From an uncultured Prevotella sp. (GTDB taxonomy: Bacteria > Bacteroidota > Bacteroidia > Bacteroidales > Bacteroidaceae): 64,000 bases of DNA. Where the stretch lies: contig CAMNPM010000002.1 in the NCBI GenBank assembly GCA_946548065.1, forward strand, positions 1 to 64,000, read 5' to 3'. The notes beneath the pieces were generated by a model. It did not search any database, was not told the DNA's origin, and worked only from the letters and a program-made list of their open reading frames with translations. Of this stretch, positions 40,694 through 50,350 are shown piece by piece; within the stretch, counting starts at the first letter, position 1, and every line of letters begins with the position of its first letter. Position numbers and translations under genes: made by a program.

Positions 40694-41680
40694 TTACTGA
40701 CCCCCGAGACGTGAGAAATACTCGATGATGTCTTCCCACGTCTTGAAGGTGTCGGAACCATATTCCAGGAGGGTGGCCATCGTGTCGCCCTCCTTCTCTT
40801 TGGCAATGAGGTAGTCGCCATAGAGCAGGTCGCGACGATAGGTATAGACGGTATGGTGCCAAGCGGGTACTCCAACATGCTCGGTGAGCCACTGGGCGGT
40901 GGGGACGTAGGCTGACGCTGGGGCGACGAAATATACCTGATAGTGCTCGATGAGCAGACGGATGGCCTTAATCATCGAAGACACGGGCTTGCGGTAGTCG
41001 TCCATCAGGCTCTCTATACCTATATATATAATAGGGCGCTGACGGTGCTCCTGAAGGTCGTCAATCCAACGGATGACAGGCACGACGGAGTGCATGAACG
41101 ACTGGTCGTTCATACGGTGTTCACCGTGAAAGTGGATAGCCTGGGGATAGACGGAGTGGAACAGGTCGTAGGTGTTGACGGTGGTGTCCTCGTCGCCAAA
41201 GAGGCCATAGACGCGCAGACGGTCGTCATCCGTCAGGCCTTCGAAGCGGTGTTCCGACTGTTCCTTATACTCCTTGACCAGTGCTTTGTCGACATAGAAC
41301 TCCTGGATGCCGTCGAGGCGCGGATTCTGAAACTGCTGGGTACCCGTCATGCCGTGAGTACGCATTGTCTCGCCCATCTCCAGTGCCGGGTTGACACAGA
41401 TGCGATAGAAACCTCGAAGCTGCTCGGCATACATACCACCCATCGAGGTGCCGATGATAAGGTCGGGCTGCTCCTCCTGACACACCTGCTGTAGTAGGGC
41501 GATGCCCTCCTGAGGGTGAATGGGAATGTCGGGGGCTACCACCTTAGCCTGTGGCATCACCTCGCGCAGACGCTTGACGGTACCCGACTGTCCGCTGCTG
41601 GCGAAGCCGTGGACATACAAGATGGTTTTTCCGGCCATCAGGTCGGGGAATTGCTTGATATAAGGATTCTCTGTATTCAT
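40694..41680 (-). CDS. YqiA-like alpha/beta hydrolase fused to C-terminal HAD/5'-nucleotidase-like domain
   Basis: ILYVHGFASSGQSGTVKRL, GTSMGG nucleophile elbow, FGDEDT, GEHRM; C-terminal YQVYFVAPAS...TYRRDLLYGDYLIAKEKEGD. Confidence 0.7.
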   Translation of the reverse strand: MNTENPYIKQFPDLMAGKTILYVHGFASSGQSGTVKRLREVMPQAKVVAPDIPIHPQEGIALLQQVCQEEQPDLIIGTSMGGMYAEQLRGFYRICVNPALEMGETMRTHGMTGTQQFQNPRLDGIQEFYVDKALVKEYKEQSEHRFEGLTDDDRLRVYGLFGDEDTTVNTYDLFHSVYPQAIHFHGEHRMNDQSFMHSVVPVIRWIDDLQEHRQRPIIYIGIESLMDDYRKPVSSMIKAIRLLIEHYQVYFVAPASAYVPTAQWLTEHVGVPAWHHTVYTYRRDLLYGDYLIAKEKEGDTMATLLEYGSDTFKTWEDIIEYFSRLGGQ

Positions 41681-41772
41681 ATTACTGTGGTATTTAGGCA
41701 GCAAAATTACAAAAAAGAAGGCAAAAAGTGAGAGTTTTATCTAAAAAACTTGCAAAAGTAAAATTAATTGCC

Positions 41773-41780
41773 TATCTTTG
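41773..41780 (+). promoter_or_regulatory. -7 box TATCTTTG upstream of aquaporin gene
   Basis: TAnnTTTGC with TTG about 23 bp upstream. Confidence 0.6.
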
Positions 41781-41825
41781 CGTTAAATTAGTAAATTAAC
41801 ATTAATCATTTTAAACGAAGAGAGT

Positions 41826-42503
41826 ATGAAAAAGTATTTTGCAGAAATGGTAGGCACTATGGTGCTGGTACTGATGGGCTGCGGTGTTGCCGTGAGCCTG
41901 GGTTGTGACCCTGTAAACAACATTCCCGCTGTAGTAGGTACAGCTTTTGCTTTTGGTCTGGCCGTTGTGGCTATGGCTTACACCATTGGCGGCATCTCGG
42001 GATGCCACATCAACCCCGCTATCACGCTGGGCTGCATCATTGCCGGGCGTATGGATGCCAAGGAGGGCGGTATGTATATGCTGTTCCAGTGTATTGGTGC
42101 TTTCATCGGATCAGCCCTGCTGTATGTGCTGACAGCCAATGTTCCCGGACTGGAGGGCACGGGTGCCAACGACCTGCAGGCTAATGTGTCGGTGCTGGGT
42201 GGTCTGCTGGCTGAGATTATCTTCACCTGCGTCTTTGTGCTGGTAGTGCTCGGTGCTACTGCCAAGACCAATGGGGCTACCAACAATTTCGCTGGTCTGG
42301 CTATTGGTCTGAGCCTGGTGCTGGTACACTTGGTATGTATCCGCTATACTGGAACATCGGTGAACCCCGCCCGCTCGCTGGCTCCCGCACTCTTCCAGGG
42401 TGGCACGGCTTTGGCTAACCTCTGGATATTCATCGTTGGACCGTTTGTCGGTGGCGCACTGGCTGCCTGCATCTGGAAGTTCATCGAACCCGCAGAGAAG
42501 TAA
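41826..42503 (+). CDS. MIP-family aquaporin
   Basis: GCHINPAITLG and TSVNPARSLAPAL NPA motifs; six TM helices. Confidence 0.95.
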   Translation: MKKYFAEMVGTMVLVLMGCGVAVSLGCDPVNNIPAVVGTAFAFGLAVVAMAYTIGGISGCHINPAITLGCIIAGRMDAKEGGMYMLFQCIGAFIGSALLYVLTANVPGLEGTGANDLQANVSVLGGLLAEIIFTCVFVLVVLGATAKTNGATNNFAGLAIGLSLVLVHLVCIRYTGTSVNPARSLAPALFQGGTALANLWIFIVGPFVGGALAACIWKFIEPAEK

Positions 42504-42549
42504 TGCCTTAAGGTAGAGTTTGTGATTGGCTCCCGACTTGCAGGAATTG

Positions 42550-42622
42550 TCGAACTTCGAGTTCGAGTAATACAAAGCGAGACCGCTGGCATTCCCTTCG
42601 AGGAGTGCCTGCGGTCTCGCTT
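42550..42622. repeat. Two adjacent hairpins in the aquaporin-fba intergenic region
   Basis: TCGAAC-TTCGA-GTTCGA (42550-42566); AAGCGAGACCGC...GCGGTCTCGCTT 12-bp arms (42575-42622) with an inner GGCA..TGCC extension. Confidence 0.8.
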
Positions 42623-42764
42623 AGGTAAATGGTATCACGTGTTTTGTAATACGCAGTTTGCATTTTGTCCAGGACGGGATGCACGGAACGTTGTAAAAGT
42701 TTTAAAATCCGTGAAATCTTTGTAATCCGTGCGACTTTCTTTTTCGTTTTCTGAAAGAATTTAC

Positions 42765-42772
42765 TAACTTTG
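42765..42772 (+). promoter_or_regulatory. -7 box TAACTTTG upstream of fba
   Basis: TAnnTTTGC. Confidence 0.6.
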
Positions 42773-42816
42773 CGGGCAGATTGTGTTATTAAACTATCAA
42801 TTAACATCTTAAAATT

Positions 42817-43824
42817 ATGGTAAACTACAAAGAATTGGGTCTCGTGAATACTCGCGAGATGTTCAAGAGAGCAGTAGCTGGCGGCTATGCTATTCCCGCC
42901 TTCAACTTCAACACGATGGAGCAGATGCAGGCTATCGTACAGGCTGCTGTTGAAACAAAGTCACCCGTCATCATGCAGGTGTCTAAGGGCGCACGTAACT
43001 ATGCCAACGCTACTATTCTGCGTTATATGGCAGAGGGTGCTGTGGCTTATGCCAAGGAACTGGGTTGCGAGCATCCTGAGATTGTGCTGCACCTGGATCA
43101 TGGTGACAGCTTCGAGCTCTGCAAGGACTGTATCGATATGGGCTTCTCCAGCGTGATGTACGACGGTAGTGCTCTGCCTTACGAGGAGAACATCAAGATT
43201 TCGCGTCAGGTGGTAGAGTATGCTCACAAGTACGATGTCACCGTAGAGTGCGAGCTGGGTGTGCTGGCTGGTGTTGAGGATGAGGTTGCTTCTGAGGTGA
43301 GCCACTATACCAAGCCTGAGGAGGTCATTGACTTTGCTACCCGTACAGGCTGCGACTCGCTGGCTATCTCTATCGGTACTTCTCACGGTGCCTATAAGTT
43401 CAAGCCTGAGCAGTGTACACGTGACCCGAAGACTGGCAAACTGGTTCCCCCTCCCTTGGCATTCGACGTGCTGCATGAGATTGAGAAGAAGCTGCCCGGA
43501 TTCCCCATCGTGCTTCACGGTTCTTCTTCAGTGCCTCAGGAAGAGGTGGACACCATCAACAAGTTCGGTGGCAACCTGCCCGACGCTATCGGTATTCCCG
43601 AAGACCAGCTGCGTGAGGCCTCGAAGAGCGCTGTCTGCAAGATCAATATTGACTCTGACTCTCGTCTGGCTATGACTGCTGCTATTCGTCAGTATCTGGC
43701 TGAGCATCCTGAGCACTTCGATCCTCGTCAGTATCTGAAGCCCGCTCGTGAGAACATGAAGAAGATGTACATCCACAAGATTGTGAATGTGCTCGGTTCT
43801 AACGGCAAGCTGGCTCAGCATTAA
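42817..43824 (+). CDS. fba: Class II fructose-bisphosphate aldolase
   Basis: LHLDHGDSFE zinc site, SIGTSHGAYKF, VLHGSSSVPQE. Confidence 0.96.
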   Translation: MVNYKELGLVNTREMFKRAVAGGYAIPAFNFNTMEQMQAIVQAAVETKSPVIMQVSKGARNYANATILRYMAEGAVAYAKELGCEHPEIVLHLDHGDSFELCKDCIDMGFSSVMYDGSALPYEENIKISRQVVEYAHKYDVTVECELGVLAGVEDEVASEVSHYTKPEEVIDFATRTGCDSLAISIGTSHGAYKFKPEQCTRDPKTGKLVPPPLAFDVLHEIEKKLPGFPIVLHGSSSVPQEEVDTINKFGGNLPDAIGIPEDQLREASKSAVCKINIDSDSRLAMTAAIRQYLAEHPEHFDPRQYLKPARENMKKMYIHKIVNVLGSNGKLAQH

Positions 43825-43854
43825 TTAAAGAGGCTTTAATGCACAAATAATAAG

Positions 43855-43881
43855 GCTCCGCTTAATTGGCGGAGCTTTTTT
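43855..43881 (+). terminator. Rho-independent terminator after fba
   Basis: GCTCCGC...GCGGAGC + T-tract. Confidence 0.85.
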
Positions 43882-43899
43882 GTTGGGATAAGGCCCTTG

Positions 43900-44913
43900 T
43901 TACTCTGTGTCGGAATACTGTTTGACGACAGCTCCTGTGGCAGGATGCAGTGTCAGGTGGGTGACGTAGCGCTTGAAGGGAGTGCCGTCGAGCAACTGGA
44001 GGTAGCCAAACTGCGCCATAGGGATGTCGAAGGTGGCCAGCAGTTGGTCTTCCTGATAGAGGGATAGCTGTATGGTACTGGGGACGTTGACAAAGATACC
44101 GTCGCCTTTCTTATTATCAGGAATGGGGTTGCTAGTTGGGTGCAGGTTCTTCAGCGTCAGATAGAAGGGAATGCCGGACAGGTCGTCGCTGTCGACGATA
44201 CCAGTTTTGCTGGAGAGGCGGAACACCACCTGACGGCTGGTCTCTTCCATAGGACAGATGGTGATGATCTGTTCTATGGTGTCGCGGCGGGTGATGCCTG
44301 AAAACAGCATCGTCAGCATGTTACATTGATGGTCAATCTCGTTGAGCATCCGCTGCAGTTGTCGCTCGTCCTGGGGCATCTCGTCTGCTTCACCTGTGGC
44401 CAGCAGTTGGCGACGCTGGCGCAGTTCGGTAATCTGCAGGGCTGTCAGTTCGGCCATCTTTGCAGTACTGCCTGCAGCAAGAGCTTCGGCACTGAGGTAC
44501 GTCTTAGGCTGAATTGCTGGTTGCGACGCTTTTGTAGTCTGGAACATAGAGCGGTATGGGCTGTCTGGCGCAGGAAGGGGGGTGTCGTTGACAGCCTGCA
44601 GTATCCCTTCGCTGCTCAGGCGGATGTCGGCAGCCTCGCCCTTCCCTTTGAGCTGGAGCGTAAAGCACTTGGAGGTGTCGCGAACACCCAGGGTACTCAG
44701 TTCGCAGCTGACAACCCGGTGCTGAACCTGTTGCTGCTGCTGGATATGGTCCAGCTGCAGGTAGCGCTTAGCGTAATGGGAAAATTCTCCAGGTGTATAG
44801 GTACGTTTCTCTATCAGCAGATGTATACGTATAGCGGTCTTGGGCAGATAATACACTTGTGCACTAAGTGGCAAGACGACAGCGAGGTAAAGAAGAATAA
44901 AAAGTTTTCTCAT
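43900..44913 (-). CDS. DUF4831-like secreted protein
   Basis: Signal peptide, YYLPKTAIRIHLLIEKRTYTPGEFSHYAKRYLQ. Confidence 0.7.
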   Translation of the reverse strand: MRKLFILLYLAVVLPLSAQVYYLPKTAIRIHLLIEKRTYTPGEFSHYAKRYLQLDHIQQQQQVQHRVVSCELSTLGVRDTSKCFTLQLKGKGEAADIRLSSEGILQAVNDTPLPAPDSPYRSMFQTTKASQPAIQPKTYLSAEALAAGSTAKMAELTALQITELRQRRQLLATGEADEMPQDERQLQRMLNEIDHQCNMLTMLFSGITRRDTIEQIITICPMEETSRQVVFRLSSKTGIVDSDDLSGIPFYLTLKNLHPTSNPIPDNKKGDGIFVNVPSTIQLSLYQEDQLLATFDIPMAQFGYLQLLDGTPFKRYVTHLTLHPATGAVVKQYSDTE

Positions 44914-44921
44914 ACCTCGGC

Positions 44922-46436
44922 TTATTCTTTGAGTCGTTTGAAGGCGCGTCCCATGTAACTGACCAGGTCGCTGGCTACTACGCTCTCCTCGCCCAGCTCG
45001 GCTGCTGCCAGGTCGCCAGCCAGACCATGCAGATAGACTCCTACCATGCAGGCTTCTTGCTGCTTATAGCCTCGGGCCAGCAAACCCGTGATGATGCCAG
45101 TGAGGACATCACCGCTACCGGCTGTCGCCATTCCAGCGTTGCCCGTGGGGTTGAACAGGATGTGTCCGTTAGGCAGGCAGATGGCGGTATAGCGTCCCTT
45201 GAGGACGATGTAGCCCTTGATGCGTTGGGCCAGATTGCGCGCCTTGTTGAGGCGTTCATAGCTGTCAGCAGAATGCCCTTCCAACCTGTCGAGTTCTTTG
45301 GGGTGGGGGGTCATGATGATACCTTGTGGCAGCTGTTGCATCCAGGCACGGTGGTTGGCAAGTATGTTCAGGGCATCGGCATCGACAACAATCGGACACT
45401 GTGTGCGGCGCAGTTGGGAAATCAGTGCTATGGCGGTCTGCTCGCTTTGTCCAAGTCCAGGACCGATGCCTAATGCGTCGAAGTCATCTGTATCTACCGC
45501 CTCGGAGAAGATGGTTTCTTCGTTGCCCGTTTGTAATACTGCCTCAGGAACGGCAGTCTGTAGTATGGCAATATTGCGCCTGGGGGTGTTGACGGTCACC
45601 TTTCCGACGCCCGCCCGCATACAGGCTCGGGCTGCCAAGATGGCCGCGCCAGCCATACAGTAGCTGCCGGCGATGAGCAGTGCGTGGCCCATCTGTCCCT
45701 TATGTGCAAAGGGTGAACGACTGAGGAGCAGTTTGCGAATCTGCTCTTCCTCCACGATGGAATAGGGGGACTCTATATTGTTGATGCCCTCCTGGCTGAG
45801 ACGGATGTCGAGGATGCGGAGCTGTCCGATGAACTGCTGATACTCTGGGAAGAGGAAGACAAGCTTGGGCAGCTGCAGGGTCAGGGTGACATTGGCACGG
45901 ATGACGTTTGCCAGCACGTTGTAAGTATTGTCCTCGTTCATCAGTCCGGAAGGCACGTCAATGCTTACAACCTGCGCGGGGGAGGCGTTGATGTATTTCA
46001 CCAAAGAGGCAAAACCGCCGGCCAAGGGCTTGTTGAGACCAGAGCCGAAGAGCCCGTCGACCACCACCATGTTCTGTTCCAGACGGGGAGGGTCAAACTC
46101 TTCGACCACCTCAATGAAGTTCTGAATACGCTTGATGTCCTTTAAGCGGTCTTTGTTGGCGGAACAGTCAGGAGAGAGCTTGCCGTTGATGTTAAACAGA
46201 TAGACGCTTACTTGATAGTTTTTCTCAGCCAATAGCCGAGCTACCGCCAGCGCATCACCACCGTTATTCCCAGGACCGGCAAAGACAACGAAAGGAGCCG
46301 ATGTGGGATACATATTGGTAATGGCTTGTGTCATTGACTTAGCCGCACGCTCCATCAAATCGAGACTGGGAATAGGCTCGTGTTCGATGGTATATTTGTC
46401 CAGCTCATGTATCTGAGTACTTGTAAATATCTTCAT
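44922..46436 (-). CDS. nnr: Bifunctional NAD(P)HX epimerase/dehydratase
   Basis: N-terminal FAGPGNNGGDALAVARLL; C-terminal TPHPKELDRL, GNAGMATAGSGDVLTGIITGLLA. Confidence 0.94.
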   Translation of the reverse strand: MKIFTSTQIHELDKYTIEHEPIPSLDLMERAAKSMTQAITNMYPTSAPFVVFAGPGNNGGDALAVARLLAEKNYQVSVYLFNINGKLSPDCSANKDRLKDIKRIQNFIEVVEEFDPPRLEQNMVVVDGLFGSGLNKPLAGGFASLVKYINASPAQVVSIDVPSGLMNEDNTYNVLANVIRANVTLTLQLPKLVFLFPEYQQFIGQLRILDIRLSQEGINNIESPYSIVEEEQIRKLLLSRSPFAHKGQMGHALLIAGSYCMAGAAILAARACMRAGVGKVTVNTPRRNIAILQTAVPEAVLQTGNEETIFSEAVDTDDFDALGIGPGLGQSEQTAIALISQLRRTQCPIVVDADALNILANHRAWMQQLPQGIIMTPHPKELDRLEGHSADSYERLNKARNLAQRIKGYIVLKGRYTAICLPNGHILFNPTGNAGMATAGSGDVLTGIITGLLARGYKQQEACMVGVYLHGLAGDLAAAELGEESVVASDLVSYMGRAFKRLKE

Positions 46437-46495
46437 TTGTCTGCAAAAATACGAAAAATATGCTAATCTTTGCCTTTTCTTTGCTAAAAATTTAG

Positions 46496-46503
46496 TAATT
46501 TTG
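46496..46503 (+). promoter_or_regulatory. -7 box TAATTTTG upstream of hpt
   Basis: TAnnTTTGCA. Confidence 0.6.
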
Positions 46504-46528
46504 CATCAAATTTTCATTTATATCAAAG

Positions 46529-47068
46529 ATGAGCATCGTAAAAATCAAGGATAAGACGTTTCAAACGTCTATCTCAGCGGCAGAAATCAAGCAACGGGTA
46601 AAGGACTTGGCGGAGCGTATCAACCGTGATATGGCAGGCAAGAATCCGCTCTTCCTGAGTGTGTTGAACGGTGCGTTCATGTTTACTGCCGATTTGCTTC
46701 GCGCCATTACCATCCCCTGCGAGGTGTCGTTTGTGAAGCTGGCATCCTATGAGGGTGTGACATCTACCGGAAAGGTGAAGGAGGTGATAGGGCTTAATGT
46801 CGACATCAGCGGGCGTACCGTCGTTATCCTGGAAGACATCGTTGACACGGGTCACACGATGCGCCAGATGTTGGACTCGTTGCAGACGCGTAATCCGGCT
46901 TCGATACACGTCTGCACACTCTTTGTAAAACCCGACAAGCTGGAGGAAGAAGTGGATATTGACTATGCCGCCTTCTCGATTCCCAACGATTTCATTGTGG
47001 GCTACGGACTGGACTACGACCAGCAGGGACGCAACCTGCCCGAGATTTACACCCTTGTGGAGGGCTAA
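46529..47068 (+). CDS. hpt: Hypoxanthine phosphoribosyltransferase
   Basis: VVILEDIVDTGHTMRQML PRPP loop; LSVLNGAFMF. Confidence 0.94.
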   Translation: MSIVKIKDKTFQTSISAAEIKQRVKDLAERINRDMAGKNPLFLSVLNGAFMFTADLLRAITIPCEVSFVKLASYEGVTSTGKVKEVIGLNVDISGRTVVILEDIVDTGHTMRQMLDSLQTRNPASIHVCTLFVKPDKLEEEVDIDYAAFSIPNDFIVGYGLDYDQQGRNLPEIYTLVEG

Positions 47069-47222
47069 AGACAGAGACGAGATGAGAGAAATAAAACTGC
47101 CACATTTGCCAAGTGATGTTGAAGGGCGCAAGGGCGACCTGCTGACAGACTTGTGGTATACTTGGGACAGGACAGGAAAGGAGACAAAAATTAAACAGGA
47201 TAAACAAGAACAAAGAATAAAA

Positions 47223-47795
47223 ATGAAGAACATTGTAATTTTCGGTGCTCCCGGTTCAGGAAAGGGAACACAAAGTGACTTGCTGATAGAGCATTATGGA
47301 CTGGGACATATCTCGACGGGCGACGTGCTGCGTAACGAGATCAAGAAGGGTACGGAGCTGGGTAAGACGGCTCAGAGCTATATCGACAAGGGTAATCTGA
47401 TTCCCGATGAGTTGATGATTAGCATCCTTGCCAATGTATATGATGCGTACGGACGCGGACACAAAGGTGTCATCTTTGATGGTTTCCCCCGTACCATCCC
47501 ACAGGCCGAGGCCCTGAAGAAAATGTTGGACGAGCGCGGCGACAAGGTGGCAGCCATGCTGGAGCTGGATGTGCCTGAGGACGAGCTGATGACGAGACTT
47601 ATCAAGCGTGGTAAAGACAGCGGACGCGCTGACGACAACGAAGAGACTATCAAGAAACGTCTGGTGGTGTATCACTCGCAGACCCAGCCGCTCATTGAAT
47701 GGTACAAGAAAGAAGGCCTGCACTACCATATTAACGGATTAGGCACACTGGAGCGTATCTTCAGTGATATTCAGAAAGTAATAGATAACCTGTAA
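47223..47795 (+). CDS. adk: Adenylate kinase (in-frame upstream extension to 47082 exists)
   Basis: MKNIVIFGAPGSGKGTQSDLL, FDGFPRTIPQAE. Confidence 0.95.
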   Translation: MKNIVIFGAPGSGKGTQSDLLIEHYGLGHISTGDVLRNEIKKGTELGKTAQSYIDKGNLIPDELMISILANVYDAYGRGHKGVIFDGFPRTIPQAEALKKMLDERGDKVAAMLELDVPEDELMTRLIKRGKDSGRADDNEETIKKRLVVYHSQTQPLIEWYKKEGLHYHINGLGTLERIFSDIQKVIDNL

Positions 47796-48965
47796 ATGGA
47801 ATCCAACTTCGTAGACTACGTCAAGATTATGTGCCGTTCGGGCAAAGGCGGACGCGGGTCGATGCACCTGCGCCATGTGAAGTACAACCCGAACGGAGGT
47901 CCTGATGGCGGCGACGGTGGCAAGGGAGGCAGTATCATCCTGCGGGGCAACCATAACTACTGGACGTTGCTGCACCTGAAATACGAGCGTCATATCTTTG
48001 CTGAGCATGGTGGCAATGGCGGAAAGGACAAGTGTCATGGTACTGACGGCAAGGATGTGTATATCGACGTGCCTTGCGGTACGGTGGTCTACGATGCCGA
48101 GACGGGTAAGTATGTCTGCGATGTCACCTATGACGGGCAGGAGGTGGTGCTGCTGAAGGGCGGACGAGGCGGACTGGGCAACTTCCAGTTCCGCACGGCT
48201 ACCAACCAGGCTCCCCGCTATGCCCAGCCCGGTGAACCCATGCAGGAGATGACCATCATCCTGGAGCTGAAACTGCTGGCTGATGTCGGACTGGTGGGAT
48301 TCCCCAATGCCGGCAAGTCGACGCTGCTCTCGTCATTGTCGAATGCCCGCCCGAAGATAGCCAACTATCCCTTTACCACGATGGAACCCTCGCTGGGTAT
48401 TGTGGGCTATCGCGACAACAAGTCGTTCGTGATGGCTGATATTCCCGGTATCATCGAAGGTGCATCAGAGGGCAAGGGCCTTGGACTTCGTTTCCTGCGC
48501 CATATTGAGCGCAACTCACTGCTGCTGTTTATGGTGCCAGGCGATACGGACGATATCAAGCGCGAGTACGAGATACTGCTCAATGAGCTACGCCAGTTTA
48601 ATCCCGAGATGCTGGACAAGCACCGTGTGCTGGCCATCACCAAGTGCGACCTGCTGGACGACGAGCTGATAGAGATGCTGCGCGAGACGCTGCCTCAGGA
48701 TCTGCCTTGTGTCTTTATCTCGGCTGTGGCCAACAAGGGTCTTGACGAGCTGAAAGATGTGCTGTGGCGAGAGCTGAATGCGGAAAGCAATAAGCTGGCT
48801 GCTGTGTTGGCGGAGGACAGTCTGGTGCATCGCGACAAGGATATGACGCGCTTTGCAGAGGAACTGGCCGACGAAGGCGAGGATGAGGATATCGAATACG
48901 TAGACGGAGAAGAGATAGAAGACCTGGAAGACTATGACGACTTTGAGTACGAAGAAGGTGAATAG
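47796..48965 (+). CDS. obgE: GTPase ObgE/CgtA
   Basis: Gly-rich OBG fold [30 protein letters not shown]; acidic C-terminus. Confidence 0.96.
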   Translation: MESNFVDYVKIMCRSGKGGRGSMHLRHVKYNPNGGPDGGDGGKGGSIILRGNHNYWTLLHLKYERHIFAEHGGNGGKDKCHGTDGKDVYIDVPCGTVVYDAETGKYVCDVTYDGQEVVLLKGGRGGLGNFQFRTATNQAPRYAQPGEPMQEMTIILELKLLADVGLVGFPNAGKSTLLSSLSNARPKIANYPFTTMEPSLGIVGYRDNKSFVMADIPGIIEGASEGKGLGLRFLRHIERNSLLLFMVPGDTDDIKREYEILLNELRQFNPEMLDKHRVLAITKCDLLDDELIEMLRETLPQDLPCVFISAVANKGLDELKDVLWRELNAESNKLAAVLAEDSLVHRDKDMTRFAEELADEGEDEDIEYVDGEEIEDLEDYDDFEYEEGE

Positions 48966-49707
48966 TCCGCAGCTTACGTTTTATGATATGGGTGCTGATG
49001 TAGTAGCTTTCAGCACTACGCGAGAGGGAGGATGCAGTATAGGAAACTATGCTGCATTCAACATCAATAACTACTGCGGTGATTCTCCGGCACATATTGC
49101 AGAAAACCGCCGTTTGCTGAGCGAGCTTCTTGGCATATCTTCTCAGCATATCATCATGCCCCATCAGACTCACGGAACTACTGTAGCGCGTGTTGACGGT
49201 CCTCCTGCGGCAACGCTTGAAGCCACCGATGCGCTTATGACGGACTGCCCCGGACTGTGCATCGGGGTGAGCACTGCCGATTGTATACCTATTTTATTAT
49301 ATGATGCGCAGCATCGTGCGGTGTGTGCTATCCATGCGGGATGGCGGGGAACGGTGAAACGTATTGTCCGGCAGGCGGTGCGTTCTATGTGTGACGCCTA
49401 TGGCTCTGATGCTTCTCAGCTGCGGGCTGTCGTTGGGCCGGGCATCTCCCTGGAGGGCTTTGAGGTTGGCGATGAGGTGTATCTGCAGTTTGCTGAGGCG
49501 GGCTTTGACATGGGCTGTATAGCCCGTCGATACGAGAAGTGGCACATCGACTTGCCGTTGTGCAACAGTCTGCAGCTTCAGGAAGAGGGCGTCAAGGATA
49601 TCCAGCTGTCGGGCATTTGTACCTACCGGCAGTATGACCGCTATTTCTCAGCCCGCAGATTAGGGATACAGTCTGGTAGGATATTTACTGGTGTTATGTT
49701 AAAGTAG
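48934..49707 (+). CDS. pgeF: Peptidoglycan editing factor / laccase-domain (YfiH) protein
   Basis: [27 protein letters not shown]. Confidence 0.92.
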   Translation: MTTLSTKKVNSPQLTFYDMGADVVAFSTTREGGCSIGNYAAFNINNYCGDSPAHIAENRRLLSELLGISSQHIIMPHQTHGTTVARVDGPPAATLEATDALMTDCPGLCIGVSTADCIPILLYDAQHRAVCAIHAGWRGTVKRIVRQAVRSMCDAYGSDASQLRAVVGPGISLEGFEVGDEVYLQFAEAGFDMGCIARRYEKWHIDLPLCNSLQLQEEGVKDIQLSGICTYRQYDRYFSARRLGIQSGRIFTGVMLK

Positions 49708-49710
49708 ACA

Positions 49711-50244
49711 ATGATGATGAAGATAAAAACTCTATTTGCATTAGTTTCGTTTCTTCTAACCCTGACTGGTTGTGCTCAGGCAAAATATCTGTCAAAGGAC
49801 GGACTGCGCGACAGCAGTCAGTGGTGGGCCTATCCGCTGCCGGGTGCGAAGGTTATCTCACCCTTTGGCGGAGGCCGTCACCATTCGGGCACAGACATCA
49901 AGACCAAGCCAAACGACCCCATCCTGGCTGCCTTTGATGGCGAGGTGGTCTTCTCTGCCAAGTATGGTGGCTATGGCAATCTGATTCGCATCAAGCATCC
50001 TTGTGGACTGGAGACGTACTATAGCCATAATTCCAAGAACCTGGTGAAGGTGGGCGATTATGTGAGGGCCGGACAGGTGATAGCTCTGACAGGTCGTACG
50101 GGGCGTGCCTCTACCGAGCACTTGCATTTCGAGACCCGTATAAATGGTAAGGCCATCAACTCCAACAAGTTTTTCGACCACGCCAGTCACACCATACGTC
50201 TCAAGGCCTTCAAGATGACCCGCGACGGTTATGTGGTCAGGTGA
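49711..50244 (+). CDS. M23 peptidase-domain lipoprotein
   Basis: HSGTDIKT, YYSHNSKN, TEHLHFETR; lipobox LTGCAQ. Confidence 0.92.
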   Translation: MMMKIKTLFALVSFLLTLTGCAQAKYLSKDGLRDSSQWWAYPLPGAKVISPFGGGRHHSGTDIKTKPNDPILAAFDGEVVFSAKYGGYGNLIRIKHPCGLETYYSHNSKNLVKVGDYVRAGQVIALTGRTGRASTEHLHFETRINGKAINSNKFFDHASHTIRLKAFKMTRDGYVVR

Positions 50245-50267
50245 CGGAGCTGGTGAATACGGAAATC

Positions 50268-50302
50268 AAAACGGGGAACATCCACACGATGTTCCCCGTT
50301 TT
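50268..50302. terminator. Bidirectional terminator between convergent M23 genes
   Basis: Perfect 15-bp arms AAAACGGGGAACATC / GATGTTCCCCGTTTT, 5-nt loop. Confidence 0.85.
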
Positions 50303-50350
50303 ATAATATGAGGCTTAACTTCTTGCTTCTTGACGATTCAGAAAGTTATA

